A DNA stretch of 64,000 nucleotides from Flagellimonas sp. CMM7 (GTDB lineage: Bacteria; Bacteroidota; Bacteroidia; Flavobacteriales; Flavobacteriaceae). The translations under genes were made by a program, and so were the position numbers. The first letter of the stretch is position 1; each line of letters begins with the position of its first letter. The notes beneath the pieces were generated by a model. It was given only the letters and a program-made list of their open reading frames with translations. It did no database searches and was not told the DNA's origin. The stretch covers positions 186,001 through 250,000 of the forward strand of contig NZ_CP090003.1 of NCBI RefSeq assembly GCF_021390195.1, written 5' to 3'. Positions 16,154 through 25,250 of the stretch are shown here, piece after piece.

Positions 16154-17363
16154 GGCAGGCTCCCTATATTATGCCATAATGGTATGTGTTCTGGTCGGCA
16201 TTTGTTGTTCGACCTTATTGCTTATGAGCCATTACTCCAATCTCTTTGCCATAAATATGGAGACCCGTACCGAATTGTTGCAAAACAATCGTTCGGCCAT
16301 GAATTATTACTTAGCAAAAGTGGAAAGTCTTAAAAACGGTCCACAGGAACTCGACCTTTTTGAAAACGGAATTGTTTCCAATGGAAGTGTTTCCCAATGG
16401 GGCCTTTATCCTATTTTACATGTAAAGACCGCTTTTAAAAAGGATACCCTGTCAAAGAGTGCCATTATAGGACAAAAATTGTCGCAAAAACCTGCACTCT
16501 ATCTTGTGGACAATGACAAACCCCTTCAAATGGTAGGCAAGGCCAAAATCATTGGAGATGCCCAATTACCTAAAAAGGGAATCAAAAGAGGATATATTAC
16601 AACACAATCGTTTAGTTCCTTCACTTTTATGGAGGGAACAAAACTGCGTTCAACCAATAAATTGCCCATTCTTAAGGAAACCTTTTTTCTTCCGGAACAA
16701 CGCAATGACACCTTACACTTTCTCAATGACTTTGAAAAAGGTAAAGTCATATACAGAGAATTTGAAGAAGAACCACTACATGTTCAGCTGACCGAAAACG
16801 TAATCAATAATTGTGAATTGGTGGGAAACATAGTGCTTCACTCCCAAGATTCCATTTTTATAAAAAAGAACAACAGATTTGAGGATATCATAGTCGATGC
16901 CCCTGTAATCGTTTTTGAAAAAGGTTTTGAAGGAACGGTACAAGCAATTGCTTCACAAAAAATCATCCTCCAGGAAGATGTCATTCTAGGGTATCCTTCC
17001 AGTGTTTATTTGAAAGGCAAAGCTCTTGAAGATACCAAAATAAGTTTGGCTGAAAAAAGTCAGGTTTTAGGAAAAATAGTAATGACTGGTGTATTGGGTA
17101 ATAATGCAGGGTCTAATCTAGTACAAATCGATAAGAACGCCCAAGTGGTGGGTGAGGTTTATTGTGAAGGAAGTACCGTTTTTAACGGTAGCATAGCGGG
17201 CAGTTTGTATACTGACAATTTTTATCTGAAGACAAAAGCCTCATCCTATGAAAACTATATAGAGGATGGCATCATTGACAATAAGACCCTTCCCGATATT
17301 TTCTTGGGAAGCATTATAAAGGAAAATGATAACAAAGCTTATGGCATCATTAAGACACTTTAA
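16146..17363 (+). CDS. GspK/PilX-like minor pseudopilin with bactofilin-like repeat domain
   Basis: The 405-residue protein starts with a very short leader, MLKA, followed by GSLYYAIMVCVLVGICC, a hydrophobic N-terminal helix like that of pseudopilins. There is no Glu at mature position 5, as in GspK, the known exception among T2SS pseudopilins. After a variable part, residues about 220-370 form repeated short beta strands (for example AQVVGEVYCEGSTVFNGSIA) resembling a bactofilin/polymer-forming beta-helix. It overlaps both neighbouring genes. The likely role is a tip or initiating subunit of the pseudopilus. The GspK-like call rests on gene order, the N-terminus and the missing Glu5. Confidence 0.6.
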   Translation: MLKAGSLYYAIMVCVLVGICCSTLLLMSHYSNLFAINMETRTELLQNNRSAMNYYLAKVESLKNGPQELDLFENGIVSNGSVSQWGLYPILHVKTAFKKDTLSKSAIIGQKLSQKPALYLVDNDKPLQMVGKAKIIGDAQLPKKGIKRGYITTQSFSSFTFMEGTKLRSTNKLPILKETFFLPEQRNDTLHFLNDFEKGKVIYREFEEEPLHVQLTENVINNCELVGNIVLHSQDSIFIKKNNRFEDIIVDAPVIVFEKGFEGTVQAIASQKIILQEDVILGYPSSVYLKGKALEDTKISLAEKSQVLGKIVMTGVLGNNAGSNLVQIDKNAQVVGEVYCEGSTVFNGSIAGSLYTDNFYLKTKASSYENYIEDGIIDNKTLPDIFLGSIIKENDNKAYGIIKTL

Positions 17364-17685
17364 GGTAAAGGCAAGTTCACTGACAGAATCTATTATCGCT
17401 ATGGTCATCGTGGCGATATGCCTTTCTATAGCCATGGTAGTCTATGTAACTATTTTAAAACACGATAGAGGGTTGCCCCATTACAAGGCAGAACAGAAGG
17501 TGAAAGAACTTTTATGGGTCGTCCAAGAGGAACGATTGTGGGAGGATGAGGATTATACGTTTGATTCGTTCACCATCACTAAAAAAGTGGAACAGATTAA
17601 AGGATTGGAAAACACAAATAAAGTAGTGTATACCGTAAACCTGCCCAACGGCAATAAGAACTATACCTATGTGGTATCGAAATAA
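17341..17685 (+). CDS. minor pseudopilin, GspI/GspH-like
   Basis: About 114 residues with a type III (prepilin-type) signal: leader MASLRHFKVKA, then SSLTESIIAMVIVAICLSIA with Glu at mature position 5 and a continuous hydrophobic helix. The residue before the cut is Ala, not Gly. An alternative ATG at 17326 would add five residues. The small mature domain contains a Trp-rich segment and ends NYTYVVSK. It overlaps the genes on both sides, so it is translated as part of the secretion operon and probably joins the pseudopilus tip. Confidence 0.72.
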   Translation: MASLRHFKVKASSLTESIIAMVIVAICLSIAMVVYVTILKHDRGLPHYKAEQKVKELLWVVQEERLWEDEDYTFDSFTITKKVEQIKGLENTNKVVYTVNLPNGNKNYTYVVSK

Positions 17686-18157
17686 CAAGATAACACAAAT
17701 AAAAGCTTTTACAGTGCAAGAACTATTGGTCGCTATGGTTATCAGTTCATTGATTATTGGCCTGGTGTACAGCATCTATGTACAGCTCAATAAGCAGTTG
17801 TACAGTTATAGTGTCCGCCAACAGGAAATGGTAGTTTTTGAACAGTTCAAACAGGTATTGGCCTCTGACATTTTTAAGGCAATGGCAATTGAAAAAAGCT
17901 CTGAAAATAATTTGAGAATAGCTTTTCGGGATGGTGAGCACAATTATTTGTTTCTAATGGACAAAGTGGTCCGGAATAGGAAGGATATGGTAAAAGATAC
18001 ATTTCACCTTGCATTCTCAGAAGTTGCTTTAAAACAAAATAAAAACCATACAAGTATTGAACTCACTACCATATTGGGTGGTGAACCCTTCACCCTATTT
18101 GAGGGAAAGGAAATCTCAGCAGCAAATCGAATCAATTCGATTTACAATAAACAATGA
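17669..18157 (+). CDS. minor pseudopilin, GspJ-like
   Basis: 162 residues. The leader MWYRNNKITQIKA precedes FTVQELLVAMVISSLIIGLV, with Phe at mature +1 and Glu at +5, the classic prepilin helix; the residue before the cut is Ala. The globular part is beta-rich and of GspJ size. The start overlaps the previous gene by 17 bases, and the stop overlaps the GspF-like gene by 4 (ATGA). Assignment to GspJ rather than H or I is from size and order only. Confidence 0.72.
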   Translation: MWYRNNKITQIKAFTVQELLVAMVISSLIIGLVYSIYVQLNKQLYSYSVRQQEMVVFEQFKQVLASDIFKAMAIEKSSENNLRIAFRDGEHNYLFLMDKVVRNRKDMVKDTFHLAFSEVALKQNKNHTSIELTTILGGEPFTLFEGKEISAANRINSIYNKQ

Positions 18158-19284
18158 GCATCAATATATCTACATATCAACCGAGTGCGTCTAAAACCCT
18201 CCAAAAAAAGGGAGCGGGTTACGATTTTCTAAAAATGGAACTCAAAAAAGGGTTCTCAAACAAGAACAAGGTAGAATTCTATAAAGAGTTCGCCACCCTG
18301 TTGAACTCTGGAGTAGATTTTAGACAGGCCTTGGATATATTAAAGAACCAACAAAAAAAGAAGGCACATCAACAGTTTATTTCCAATATCACCAAGCAAG
18401 TGGTACGCGGTAAATCATTGTATGAAGCTTTTAAGGATTCGGGAGAGTTTTCGGCTTATGAATACTACAGTATCAAAATTGGGGAAGAGACCCGAAAATT
18501 GGGCAAAGTACTGAATGAACTAAGCCAGTTTTTTGACAGAAAGGTAAAAACGACACGGCAAATGGTTTCTGTATTTACTTATCCCTCTTTTGTAATGTTA
18601 TTGACTTTAGGCGTATTGTACTTTATGTTACAATATGTGGTGCCCATGTTCTCATCGGTCTTTAGACAGTTTGGTAAGGAATTGCCGTCATTAACCAAAA
18701 AAGTAATTCTACTTTCTGAAAACTTCACCTTGATCGTATCGGTATTCTTTGGAGTGATAGTCGTTTTGGGAGTACTACATTTTGTTTTCAAGAACAACGA
18801 ATCATACCGATCCATACGCTCCAAATTTGTGCTGAGGGTCCCTTTTTTGGGCAATCTTATCCAAAAGTTATATGTCACCCGTTTTTGCCAATCACTCAGC
18901 TTATTGCTAAGTGCCAAAACACCTTTGATCACCTCGTTGGACCTGGTACAAAAAATGATCAGTTTTTACCCTTTTGAGGCCAGCTTGGAAAAAGTAAAAG
19001 CGGATGTTTCAAAAGGAACCCTACTGTCCACCGCATTGGCAAAGCATTCTATCTATGACTTTAAACTGATATCAATGGTGAGCGTGGCAGAACAGGTAAA
19101 TACCTTGGATGAAATGTTTGAACGTTTGGCCAAACAATATGATGAAGAGACACAGCATCAGACTAAGATGATAGGTGTCATCATTGAACCGCTGATCATA
19201 GTGGTCATTGGATCCATAGTAGGGGTGGTTTTGATAGCCATGTATTCACCCATGTTTGATTTGAGTAAAATTTTACAAAACTAA
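18154..19284 (+). CDS. gspF: GspF/PilC-like inner-membrane platform protein
   Basis: 376 residues with two GspF domains (about 35-160 and 240-365) and three membrane helices near 145-170, 190-215 and 345-368. The sequence FATLLNSGVDFRQALDIL is typical of the first domain, and the last helix follows IIEPLIIVVIGSIVGVVLIA. GspF/PilC sits at the centre of the inner-membrane platform and couples ATPase turnover to pseudopilin extraction. The gene is flanked by pseudopilins on both sides and is followed closely by the GspG-, peptidase- and ATPase-like genes. Confidence 0.9.
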   Translation: MSINISTYQPSASKTLQKKGAGYDFLKMELKKGFSNKNKVEFYKEFATLLNSGVDFRQALDILKNQQKKKAHQQFISNITKQVVRGKSLYEAFKDSGEFSAYEYYSIKIGEETRKLGKVLNELSQFFDRKVKTTRQMVSVFTYPSFVMLLTLGVLYFMLQYVVPMFSSVFRQFGKELPSLTKKVILLSENFTLIVSVFFGVIVVLGVLHFVFKNNESYRSIRSKFVLRVPFLGNLIQKLYVTRFCQSLSLLLSAKTPLITSLDLVQKMISFYPFEASLEKVKADVSKGTLLSTALAKHSIYDFKLISMVSVAEQVNTLDEMFERLAKQYDEETQHQTKMIGVIIEPLIIVVIGSIVGVVLIAMYSPMFDLSKILQN

Positions 19285-19290
19285 TAGCAT

Positions 19291-19734
19291 ATGAGAACAA
19301 AGAAGATAATCGAAAGGTTCAAAAGCCCACACTCTAAAAGTATGTGGGCCAAAGCCTATTCCATGTCAGAATTATTGGTGGTACTTTGCATCATAGGCAT
19401 ATTGATTCTTTTGGTATTGCCGAACCAAACTTCCGTAATTGCCCAAGCCAAGGCCATAGAGGCACAAAGCATGTTGAACCACCTTTACGGATTGCAAAAA
19501 AGCCATTTTTATAGGTTCTCCAAATATTCAAATGATTTTGAGGCCCTAGGTTATGAACCGGCAGCAACCATAAACGAAGGTGGCCAGGCCATCTATAAAA
19601 TCGAAATCTTTGAAGCCTCGATAAACTCCTTTAAGGCTAGGGCAGTATCACTTTCTGACTTTGATGGGGATGGAAATTTCAACACATGGGAAGTGGACCA
19701 AAACAAATTATTGATTGAAACGGTTAAAGACTGA
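19291..19734 (+). CDS. major pseudopilin, GspG-like
   Basis: 147 residues. The prepilin cleavage region is MWAKA followed by YSMSELLVVLCIIGILILLVLPN, with Glu at +5 and the Pro near 22 found in GspG and pilins. The annotated start gives a 22-residue leader; an internal ATG at 19342 would give a 5-residue one. The mature domain has an Asp-rich loop near its end (DFDGDGNFNTWEVD), recalling the calcium-binding loop of GspG. The residue before the cut is Ala. It overlaps the peptidase gene by one base. It is probably the main subunit of the pseudopilus. Confidence 0.8.
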   Translation: MRTKKIIERFKSPHSKSMWAKAYSMSELLVVLCIIGILILLVLPNQTSVIAQAKAIEAQSMLNHLYGLQKSHFYRFSKYSNDFEALGYEPAATINEGGQAIYKIEIFEASINSFKARAVSLSDFDGDGNFNTWEVDQNKLLIETVKD

Positions 19735-20216
19735 TGGAGATTATATTGAACATAGTACTCATGGCAATTTTGATTTTGGTGACCTACCAGGACATGAAAA
19801 TGCGTTTAATCCATGTAATGCTGCCTATTGCCATATTCGTTTTAGGAGTTTCCATGAATTGGGTTTTTGCGGAATTTGCCTATTTGCAATGGATCTGGTC
19901 ATTACTGTTTCTGGTTTTCAACTTCGCCATTGTAGCGATATATTTTTCGGTCAAAAACGGAAAATACACGAATCCTTTTGACACGTTGATCGGTTGGGGC
20001 GATGTACTGTTTCTTATTGCTTTAATACCATTATTCTCGTTTGGAGGCTATATCCGTTTTTTTGTCCTGGGCATGGTCTTTTCCCTCCTTCTTTTTGGAA
20101 TCATGAAAACATTATATCCTAAGTACAGGACAATTCCTTTGGCAGGATTCCTTGCCATATTCTTGATAGGGACCACCCTTGTAAATCATATTACCGACTT
20201 AAACCTTTTATTATAA
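19734..20216 (+). CDS. A24-family prepilin peptidase, short form
   Basis: 160 residues, almost all membrane helices. Both catalytic aspartates of the A24 GxGD family are present: D20 in TYQDMKMR and D90 in GWGD (87-90). It lacks the cytoplasmic N-terminal methyltransferase/zinc domain of full-length PilD/GspO, as many short A24 enzymes do. Its likely substrates are the four pseudopilins next to it, which share Lys-Ala before the cut, so its specificity pocket may differ from the usual Gly-requiring enzymes. The start codon overlaps the stop of the GspG-like gene. Confidence 0.82.
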   Translation: MEIILNIVLMAILILVTYQDMKMRLIHVMLPIAIFVLGVSMNWVFAEFAYLQWIWSLLFLVFNFAIVAIYFSVKNGKYTNPFDTLIGWGDVLFLIALIPLFSFGGYIRFFVLGMVFSLLLFGIMKTLYPKYRTIPLAGFLAIFLIGTTLVNHITDLNLLL

Positions 20217-20226
20217 ATATATAGTT

Positions 20227-21645
20227 TTGGAGTTTTTGGACAACATAGAAATAGCAGTTGAACTTAGGCAGATCATCAATGCCGATCTTGCCTATCACTA
20301 CCGCGTTGTGCCAAAACAGGATTCTGATAACACTTTGGTGTTGTTCATTGAGGAAGAGAATGCCTCTGATGCGGTTTCAGAGGAGTTGGAGCTTTACCTA
20401 GGAAAAAAGATTGAATTCTATAAAGTGTCCAAATCAGTATTGAACAAGGCATTGTACGAATATTACAGAAAAGAAGAGTTCACGACAGAAAGCACTAATG
20501 GCCAAACCATTGCCGCTGGAAAAGATTTTCTTCAAAACCTGATTTTAGAGGCCAAGGCCATAGGCAGTAGTGACATCCATTTTGAGGTTTATGAGGAGGA
20601 GGCCCGAGTACGGTTTCGGATAGATGGATTGCTTATTGAAAAGTATAAGATTCCAAATGATTCCTATTTGGAAATGATCAACAAAATAAAGATCGAAGCC
20701 AACCTTGATATTACCGAAAAGCGCTTACCTCAGGATGGTCGTATCAATTTTGAGGACTTTGATATCAGGGTATCCATATTACCAACATTGCACGGCGAAA
20801 AAACGGTCATGCGTTTATTAGGAAGGGATACATCGCACTTGAACCTTGAAGATGTGGGGTTTGAGGAAGAGCAATATCAAATTTACAATGAGGCCATCAA
20901 GCAATCCAATGGCATTGTCTTGATCAGTGGTCCAACCGGTTCGGGTAAAACTACTACCCTATATGCCACATTAAAGTTATTGAATGACAGTAAGCGCAAC
21001 ATTGTTACTGTTGAAGATCCAATTGAATATACACTGAAGGGTATTAACCAGGTACAATTAAAAGAGGACATAGGTCTAAACTTTACCAGCGCGTTACGGT
21101 CATTTTTAAGGCAAGATCCAGATATCATCATGTTGGGTGAGATTCGGGATGCCGAAACGGCAAAGATGGCAATCAGAGCCTCTTTGACAGGGCATTTGGT
21201 GTTATCCACAATCCACACCAATTCAGCGATTGGCACCATTTCAAGGTTGGTGGATATGGGGGTGCCCGCATTTTACATTGCCGAAACCTTGAACGCTTCG
21301 GTAGCACAACGACTGTTGCGAAGACTTTGTGACAATTGTAAAGAAGAGACCCTTTTTGACAGAAAAGATTTTCCAATGGGATATAAAATGCCCAAGCCCT
21401 TGAAATCTTATTACAAACCGAAAGGATGTCAACATTGTTATTACACGGGTTATAAGGGCAGAAAAGCAATTTATGAGGTAGTTCCGATGACCAATGAAAT
21501 CGTTTCTGTAATCAAGGAACAGCCACATAATATTAAAGACAACATAAACTATAACTACCACACCCTTGCCGATAAGGCCTTTGCCTTATTGGAAAACGGG
21601 ACGACCTCAATAGAGGAAATTTATTCCCTATTAATCAATGCATAG
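20227..21645 (+). CDS. gspE: GspE/PilB-like secretion ATPase
   Basis: 472 residues with a TTG start, chosen because it gives the right length and lies 10 bases after the peptidase gene. Walker A GPTGSGKTT is at 235-243, the Asp box/Walker B region IIMLGEIRD at 300-308, and the His box TGHLVLSTIHT at 321-331. The tetracysteine zinc site is C368, C371, C401 and C404, marking it as an assembly (GspE/PilB) rather than retraction (PilT) ATPase. The N-terminal domain is short. The hexameric ATPase powers pseudopilus growth with the GspF-like platform. It overlaps the secretin gene by 8 bases. No PilT-like gene is present. Confidence 0.95.
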   Translation: MEFLDNIEIAVELRQIINADLAYHYRVVPKQDSDNTLVLFIEEENASDAVSEELELYLGKKIEFYKVSKSVLNKALYEYYRKEEFTTESTNGQTIAAGKDFLQNLILEAKAIGSSDIHFEVYEEEARVRFRIDGLLIEKYKIPNDSYLEMINKIKIEANLDITEKRLPQDGRINFEDFDIRVSILPTLHGEKTVMRLLGRDTSHLNLEDVGFEEEQYQIYNEAIKQSNGIVLISGPTGSGKTTTLYATLKLLNDSKRNIVTVEDPIEYTLKGINQVQLKEDIGLNFTSALRSFLRQDPDIIMLGEIRDAETAKMAIRASLTGHLVLSTIHTNSAIGTISRLVDMGVPAFYIAETLNASVAQRLLRRLCDNCKEETLFDRKDFPMGYKMPKPLKSYYKPKGCQHCYYTGYKGRKAIYEVVPMTNEIVSVIKEQPHNIKDNINYNYHTLADKAFALLENGTTSIEEIYSLLINA

Positions 21646-23539
21646 AATGAAGAATTATTTGATACATATCTTCTTTTTCCTAATAGCAGTGAGTGGATTT
21701 GCACAATCGGATGCGGAAAACCTACTTGTTGACTATGCGACGGAACACGAAGAACTTAGTGAAACGATTACAATAGATATATCTGGTCTTACCATTTATG
21801 AATTTTTAAATTCCGTTGCCCTAGAGCATAAAATCAATTTAAGTGTTGACTCAGACCTTACCGAAGTAATTGAGAGTAGTTTTTTTGAGATACCGGTCAA
21901 GGATGTCTTTTTGTTCATTGTCAATAAGTTTGATCTTGAACTAAGTATTGTAAATAACATCATCGTTTTCTCAAAAAAGGAAATTGAAAGAGAGGTGATG
22001 GAAGCTCCAAAACCTAAGGAAATTGAAGCGAGCTATAATGATAAGAACGATTTTTTGTCCATCAAACTCTCAAACGAGTCTTTAGAAGGTGTGGCCAAAA
22101 AGATTACGGATATCTCTGGTAAGAATTTAGTAATTGGTCCTTCACTTAAGGATAAACAGGTGTCCGCTTATATCCTGAACCGACCATTTGAACAGGTAGT
22201 GGAAATGATGGCCAAGTCCAATCAAATGGTTTTGACCATAGACGAAAATGGGTTTTACTATCTCGAAAAAGACACTACTCCAACCGAGCAAACAGGAAAT
22301 CAAAAAACCAAAGGAAATGGGTTGAAAAGCTTAGCTAGTTTAGAATCCTCTGCTGAAATAAAAGTAGAAGAAAATGGCTTTATCAGCATAAAAGCATTTG
22401 ACGCGGATATTACCGCTTTAATCACAAAAGTAGCTGAACAACTCAATGTAAACTACTTTATGTACAATAGGCCTGATGGGCTGACCACGACATTTGTATC
22501 CGAGATGATAACCTTTGATGATCTTTTGGACCATGTATTCAAAGGCAAACCATTTACCTATAAAAAGACAGGGGATTTCTATCTCATCGGTGATCAAAAT
22601 GTTGAAGGCCTACGAAACACTGAATTGATCCAACTGGAAAACAGAACCATTGAAACCGTGCTAGAGACATTGCCAAAGGATTTATTGGAGAATGTCGAGA
22701 TAAAGGAATTTTTCGAACTGAACGGATTTGTTATCTCCGGATCGAGACCTCGTATTTTGGAAATTAAGGAATACATCAAGGAAATTGATGTGGTCGTTCC
22801 CATGATTTTAATTGAGGTATTGATTGTACAGTACCAAAAATCCAGCGAAGTGCAGACTGGCCTTCAAGCTGGATTGGATAATGAGCCTAGAACAACAGCA
22901 GGTGTTCTGTTTCCGACTACTGATGTATCGCTGAATAGCACATCGGTTAATTCATTGGTAGATGCCTTTAATGGTTTTGGAATTTTTAATCTGGGAAAGG
23001 TTACAGAAAACTTCTATTTGAACCTTAGGACATTGGAAAACAATTCTGTAATCAACCTTAAATCAACTCCCAAGATTTCTACTTTAAACGGGCATGATGC
23101 CAAACTTTCCATTGGAGAAACAAGCTATTATTTTGAACAGAACAATAGATTGATAAATAGTGGCCTAGGGAATGACATTCTACAATCAGGTCAGTGGAAA
23201 TCTACGGATGCCAACCTAAGTGTAAATATTAGGCCCTTTGTTTCAAAAGACGAACAAATCACATTGAACATACTGGTAGAACGAAGTACGTTTTTGGGAA
23301 GACAAGGTGAAAATGCCCCTCCTGGAAAGGCTACCCAGCAGTTTGAGTCATTGGTGCGCTGTCTTAACGGAGAAATGATACTATTGGGAGGCCTTGATGA
23401 ACTTGATAAGGAAAATTCAGGAACCGGAACACCTGGTTTATCTAAAGTCCCAGTTTTGAAATGGTTTTTTAGTAGCAGAAGAAAAAGCAATAGTAAGTCA
23501 AAGCTTCATGTATTTATCAAACCCACAGTAGTATACTAA
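21638..23539 (+). CDS. gspD: GspD/PilQ-like outer-membrane secretin
   Basis: 633 residues with a signal peptide (hydrophobic YLIHIFFFLIAVSGFA, cleaved before QSD). An STN/N0-like domain occupies about 45-115, further N-type domains about 140-380, and the secretin domain about 385-630 (VPMILIEVLIVQ, STPKISTLNGHDAKLSIGE, VPVLKWFFSSR). The C-terminus ends HVFIKPTVVY without an S-domain, so a separate pilotin may be used; the lipoprotein encoded downstream is a candidate. The secretin forms the outer-membrane gate. Start and stop overlap neighbouring genes (stop/start TAATG with the next one). Confidence 0.92.
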   Translation: MHRMKNYLIHIFFFLIAVSGFAQSDAENLLVDYATEHEELSETITIDISGLTIYEFLNSVALEHKINLSVDSDLTEVIESSFFEIPVKDVFLFIVNKFDLELSIVNNIIVFSKKEIEREVMEAPKPKEIEASYNDKNDFLSIKLSNESLEGVAKKITDISGKNLVIGPSLKDKQVSAYILNRPFEQVVEMMAKSNQMVLTIDENGFYYLEKDTTPTEQTGNQKTKGNGLKSLASLESSAEIKVEENGFISIKAFDADITALITKVAEQLNVNYFMYNRPDGLTTTFVSEMITFDDLLDHVFKGKPFTYKKTGDFYLIGDQNVEGLRNTELIQLENRTIETVLETLPKDLLENVEIKEFFELNGFVISGSRPRILEIKEYIKEIDVVVPMILIEVLIVQYQKSSEVQTGLQAGLDNEPRTTAGVLFPTTDVSLNSTSVNSLVDAFNGFGIFNLGKVTENFYLNLRTLENNSVINLKSTPKISTLNGHDAKLSIGETSYYFEQNNRLINSGLGNDILQSGQWKSTDANLSVNIRPFVSKDEQITLNILVERSTFLGRQGENAPPGKATQQFESLVRCLNGEMILLGGLDELDKENSGTGTPGLSKVPVLKWFFSSRRKSNSKSKLHVFIKPTVVY

Positions 23540-24726
23540 TGCTTGAACTATTTAAACATATTGACATTTTCAATGACAAGGTTTTTGCTGTCATAGGCAT
23601 TACACTTGGGGATTCTATCAAGTATAGAGCTTTGGTGCTTGAAAAAAACAAAGAAAATCTCTCCATAGTTAAATCCTTTGCAGTAGGTGATTTTGATGAA
23701 ATCAAGAAGGAAATAAAGACCAATGTTCCTATAATCCTCAATTTCTCAGGGAAAGGAATTATTAGCAAAAAGACACGGGCTAATGGAAATTATATAAAGG
23801 AGGTTTTATTCAATGGGAATCCAGATGATTTTTATATTTATACTGTCTTTCAAAACGCCCATAACTTTGTCTCTATCTGCCGAAAAGAAGTTATTGATGA
23901 GCAGATACACAAATTCGAAAAAACCAAATACAAGACAATTGATTACAGTATAGGCCCTTACGTGGCATGTTTGGGAAAGAGCATGTTTAAGGAAGATGTA
24001 TTGAGATTAGATGATGGGGAACTAATCTTCGCCAATGGGAATATTACGGACCATGTTCGCAGAACGAAGGAATCACTTGTTGTAAAATACAAAGTGGGCA
24101 ATAACAACTTGGACGGGAATGAAATAGTACTCTTATCCTCATTGCTGAACAACCTCTACCCTTCTGATATCATAGATTATGACAATGAATTGCTTTCTGC
24201 CAATCTCAACGACCAAAAATTAAAAAAGGTTTTTGATTACTGCTCTGTTGGAACGCTTGCTCTTTTTCTATTGACCCTTTTGGGCAGCTATATGTTATTG
24301 GGCCATTATAATGAAAAATATGTGGAATATGAAAAAGGGCTTTATCATTTCAATGACAACTATTCCCAAATTAAAAAAATGGAAGAAGATTTGATCAACA
24401 AACGATTTATTGTTGAAAATTCAGGAGTCCTGAACAAAAACTTCATTTCATTCTATATCAATGAGATCGCCTCTTCAGTTCCTGAAGGGATACTATTAGG
24501 TAATTTAAAGGTAAACCCATTGCTTAAAAAAGTGAAAGGAAGTGAACCAATTTCTATTGGAACAAATATCATATTGATTGAAGGGGAAACCAACAATAGT
24601 TTTTACCTGAACCAATGGGTCAAAAAACTAAAAACTAAACCATGGACCAACAAAATCGAAATATTGAATTTGAATAAAGTGGATAGGAACGCAGATTTAT
24701 TTTCATTAAAAATAAACATCAAATAA
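23539..24726 (+). CDS. GspL-like (PilM-PilN fusion-like) assembly protein
   Basis: 395 residues. The N-terminal half (about 1-200) begins with an actin-like strand pattern (KVFAVIGITLGDSIKYRALV), as in the cytoplasmic part of GspL or PilM. A single membrane helix lies at about 238-258 (TLALFLLTLLGSYMLLG). The C-terminal periplasmic part resembles the PilN ferredoxin-like fold. This order is that of GspL, which anchors the ATPase to the platform. Similarity is structural and positional and there is no diagnostic motif. The gene is coupled to both neighbours by TAATG overlaps. Confidence 0.65.
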   Translation: MLELFKHIDIFNDKVFAVIGITLGDSIKYRALVLEKNKENLSIVKSFAVGDFDEIKKEIKTNVPIILNFSGKGIISKKTRANGNYIKEVLFNGNPDDFYIYTVFQNAHNFVSICRKEVIDEQIHKFEKTKYKTIDYSIGPYVACLGKSMFKEDVLRLDDGELIFANGNITDHVRRTKESLVVKYKVGNNNLDGNEIVLLSSLLNNLYPSDIIDYDNELLSANLNDQKLKKVFDYCSVGTLALFLLTLLGSYMLLGHYNEKYVEYEKGLYHFNDNYSQIKKMEEDLINKRFIVENSGVLNKNFISFYINEIASSVPEGILLGNLKVNPLLKKVKGSEPISIGTNIILIEGETNNSFYLNQWVKKLKTKPWTNKIEILNLNKVDRNADLFSLKINIK

Positions 24727-25250
24727 TGTTTGAGAATTATTCCCATAAGAAAAAGTTTATTGGTCTTGCAGTGCTGCTGGTACTCTTGTTCTTTGCTGCA
24801 AACAAAAGGTCATTCAAAGTGACCAAGAATGCCTATGTACAGATGAAAGAGGTCAAGGAAAAATTAGAGTTCATGCAGAATTCCAACCTTGATTCCAAGG
24901 AGCTGCAACGCCAAATGAACCTTTACGACAACTTGATTGGGAAACAAGATATCCAGCCAGATGTAGCCCAACAGTCAATTTTGGACTTCGCAACTAGGTA
25001 CGGGGATGTTGAAATAGATGAGCTGAGCGAAACTCATTTTTCGAACGAAAAGGGTTTTGACATCATAACCAATCAACTAACACTACAGGGCAGTTATTCA
25101 GCCTTGTCAAAAGTAGTTTACGACTATGAAAAAAAGTTTAAAATTTCTTCTTTGATAGGGGTGTCCTACATCAAGGAAAAAAACTATAACCGCAAAAAAA
25201 GCAAACTCAAAGTTCTTTTAATATTCCAGAATTATGAAAAGAGTATATAA
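24726..25250 (+). CDS. GspM/PilO-like assembly protein
   Basis: 174 residues: a short cytoplasmic N-terminus, one membrane helix at about 11-26 (FIGLAVLLVLLFFAAN), a coiled-coil stretch at about 40-65 and a small periplasmic alpha/beta domain. This is the architecture of GspM and PilO, which pair with GspL or PilN. The position directly after the GspL-like gene supports it. It overlaps the lipoprotein gene by 17 bases. The sequence alone would not be diagnostic. Confidence 0.6.
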   Translation: MFENYSHKKKFIGLAVLLVLLFFAANKRSFKVTKNAYVQMKEVKEKLEFMQNSNLDSKELQRQMNLYDNLIGKQDIQPDVAQQSILDFATRYGDVEIDELSETHFSNEKGFDIITNQLTLQGSYSALSKVVYDYEKKFKISSLIGVSYIKEKNYNRKKSKLKVLLIFQNYEKSI

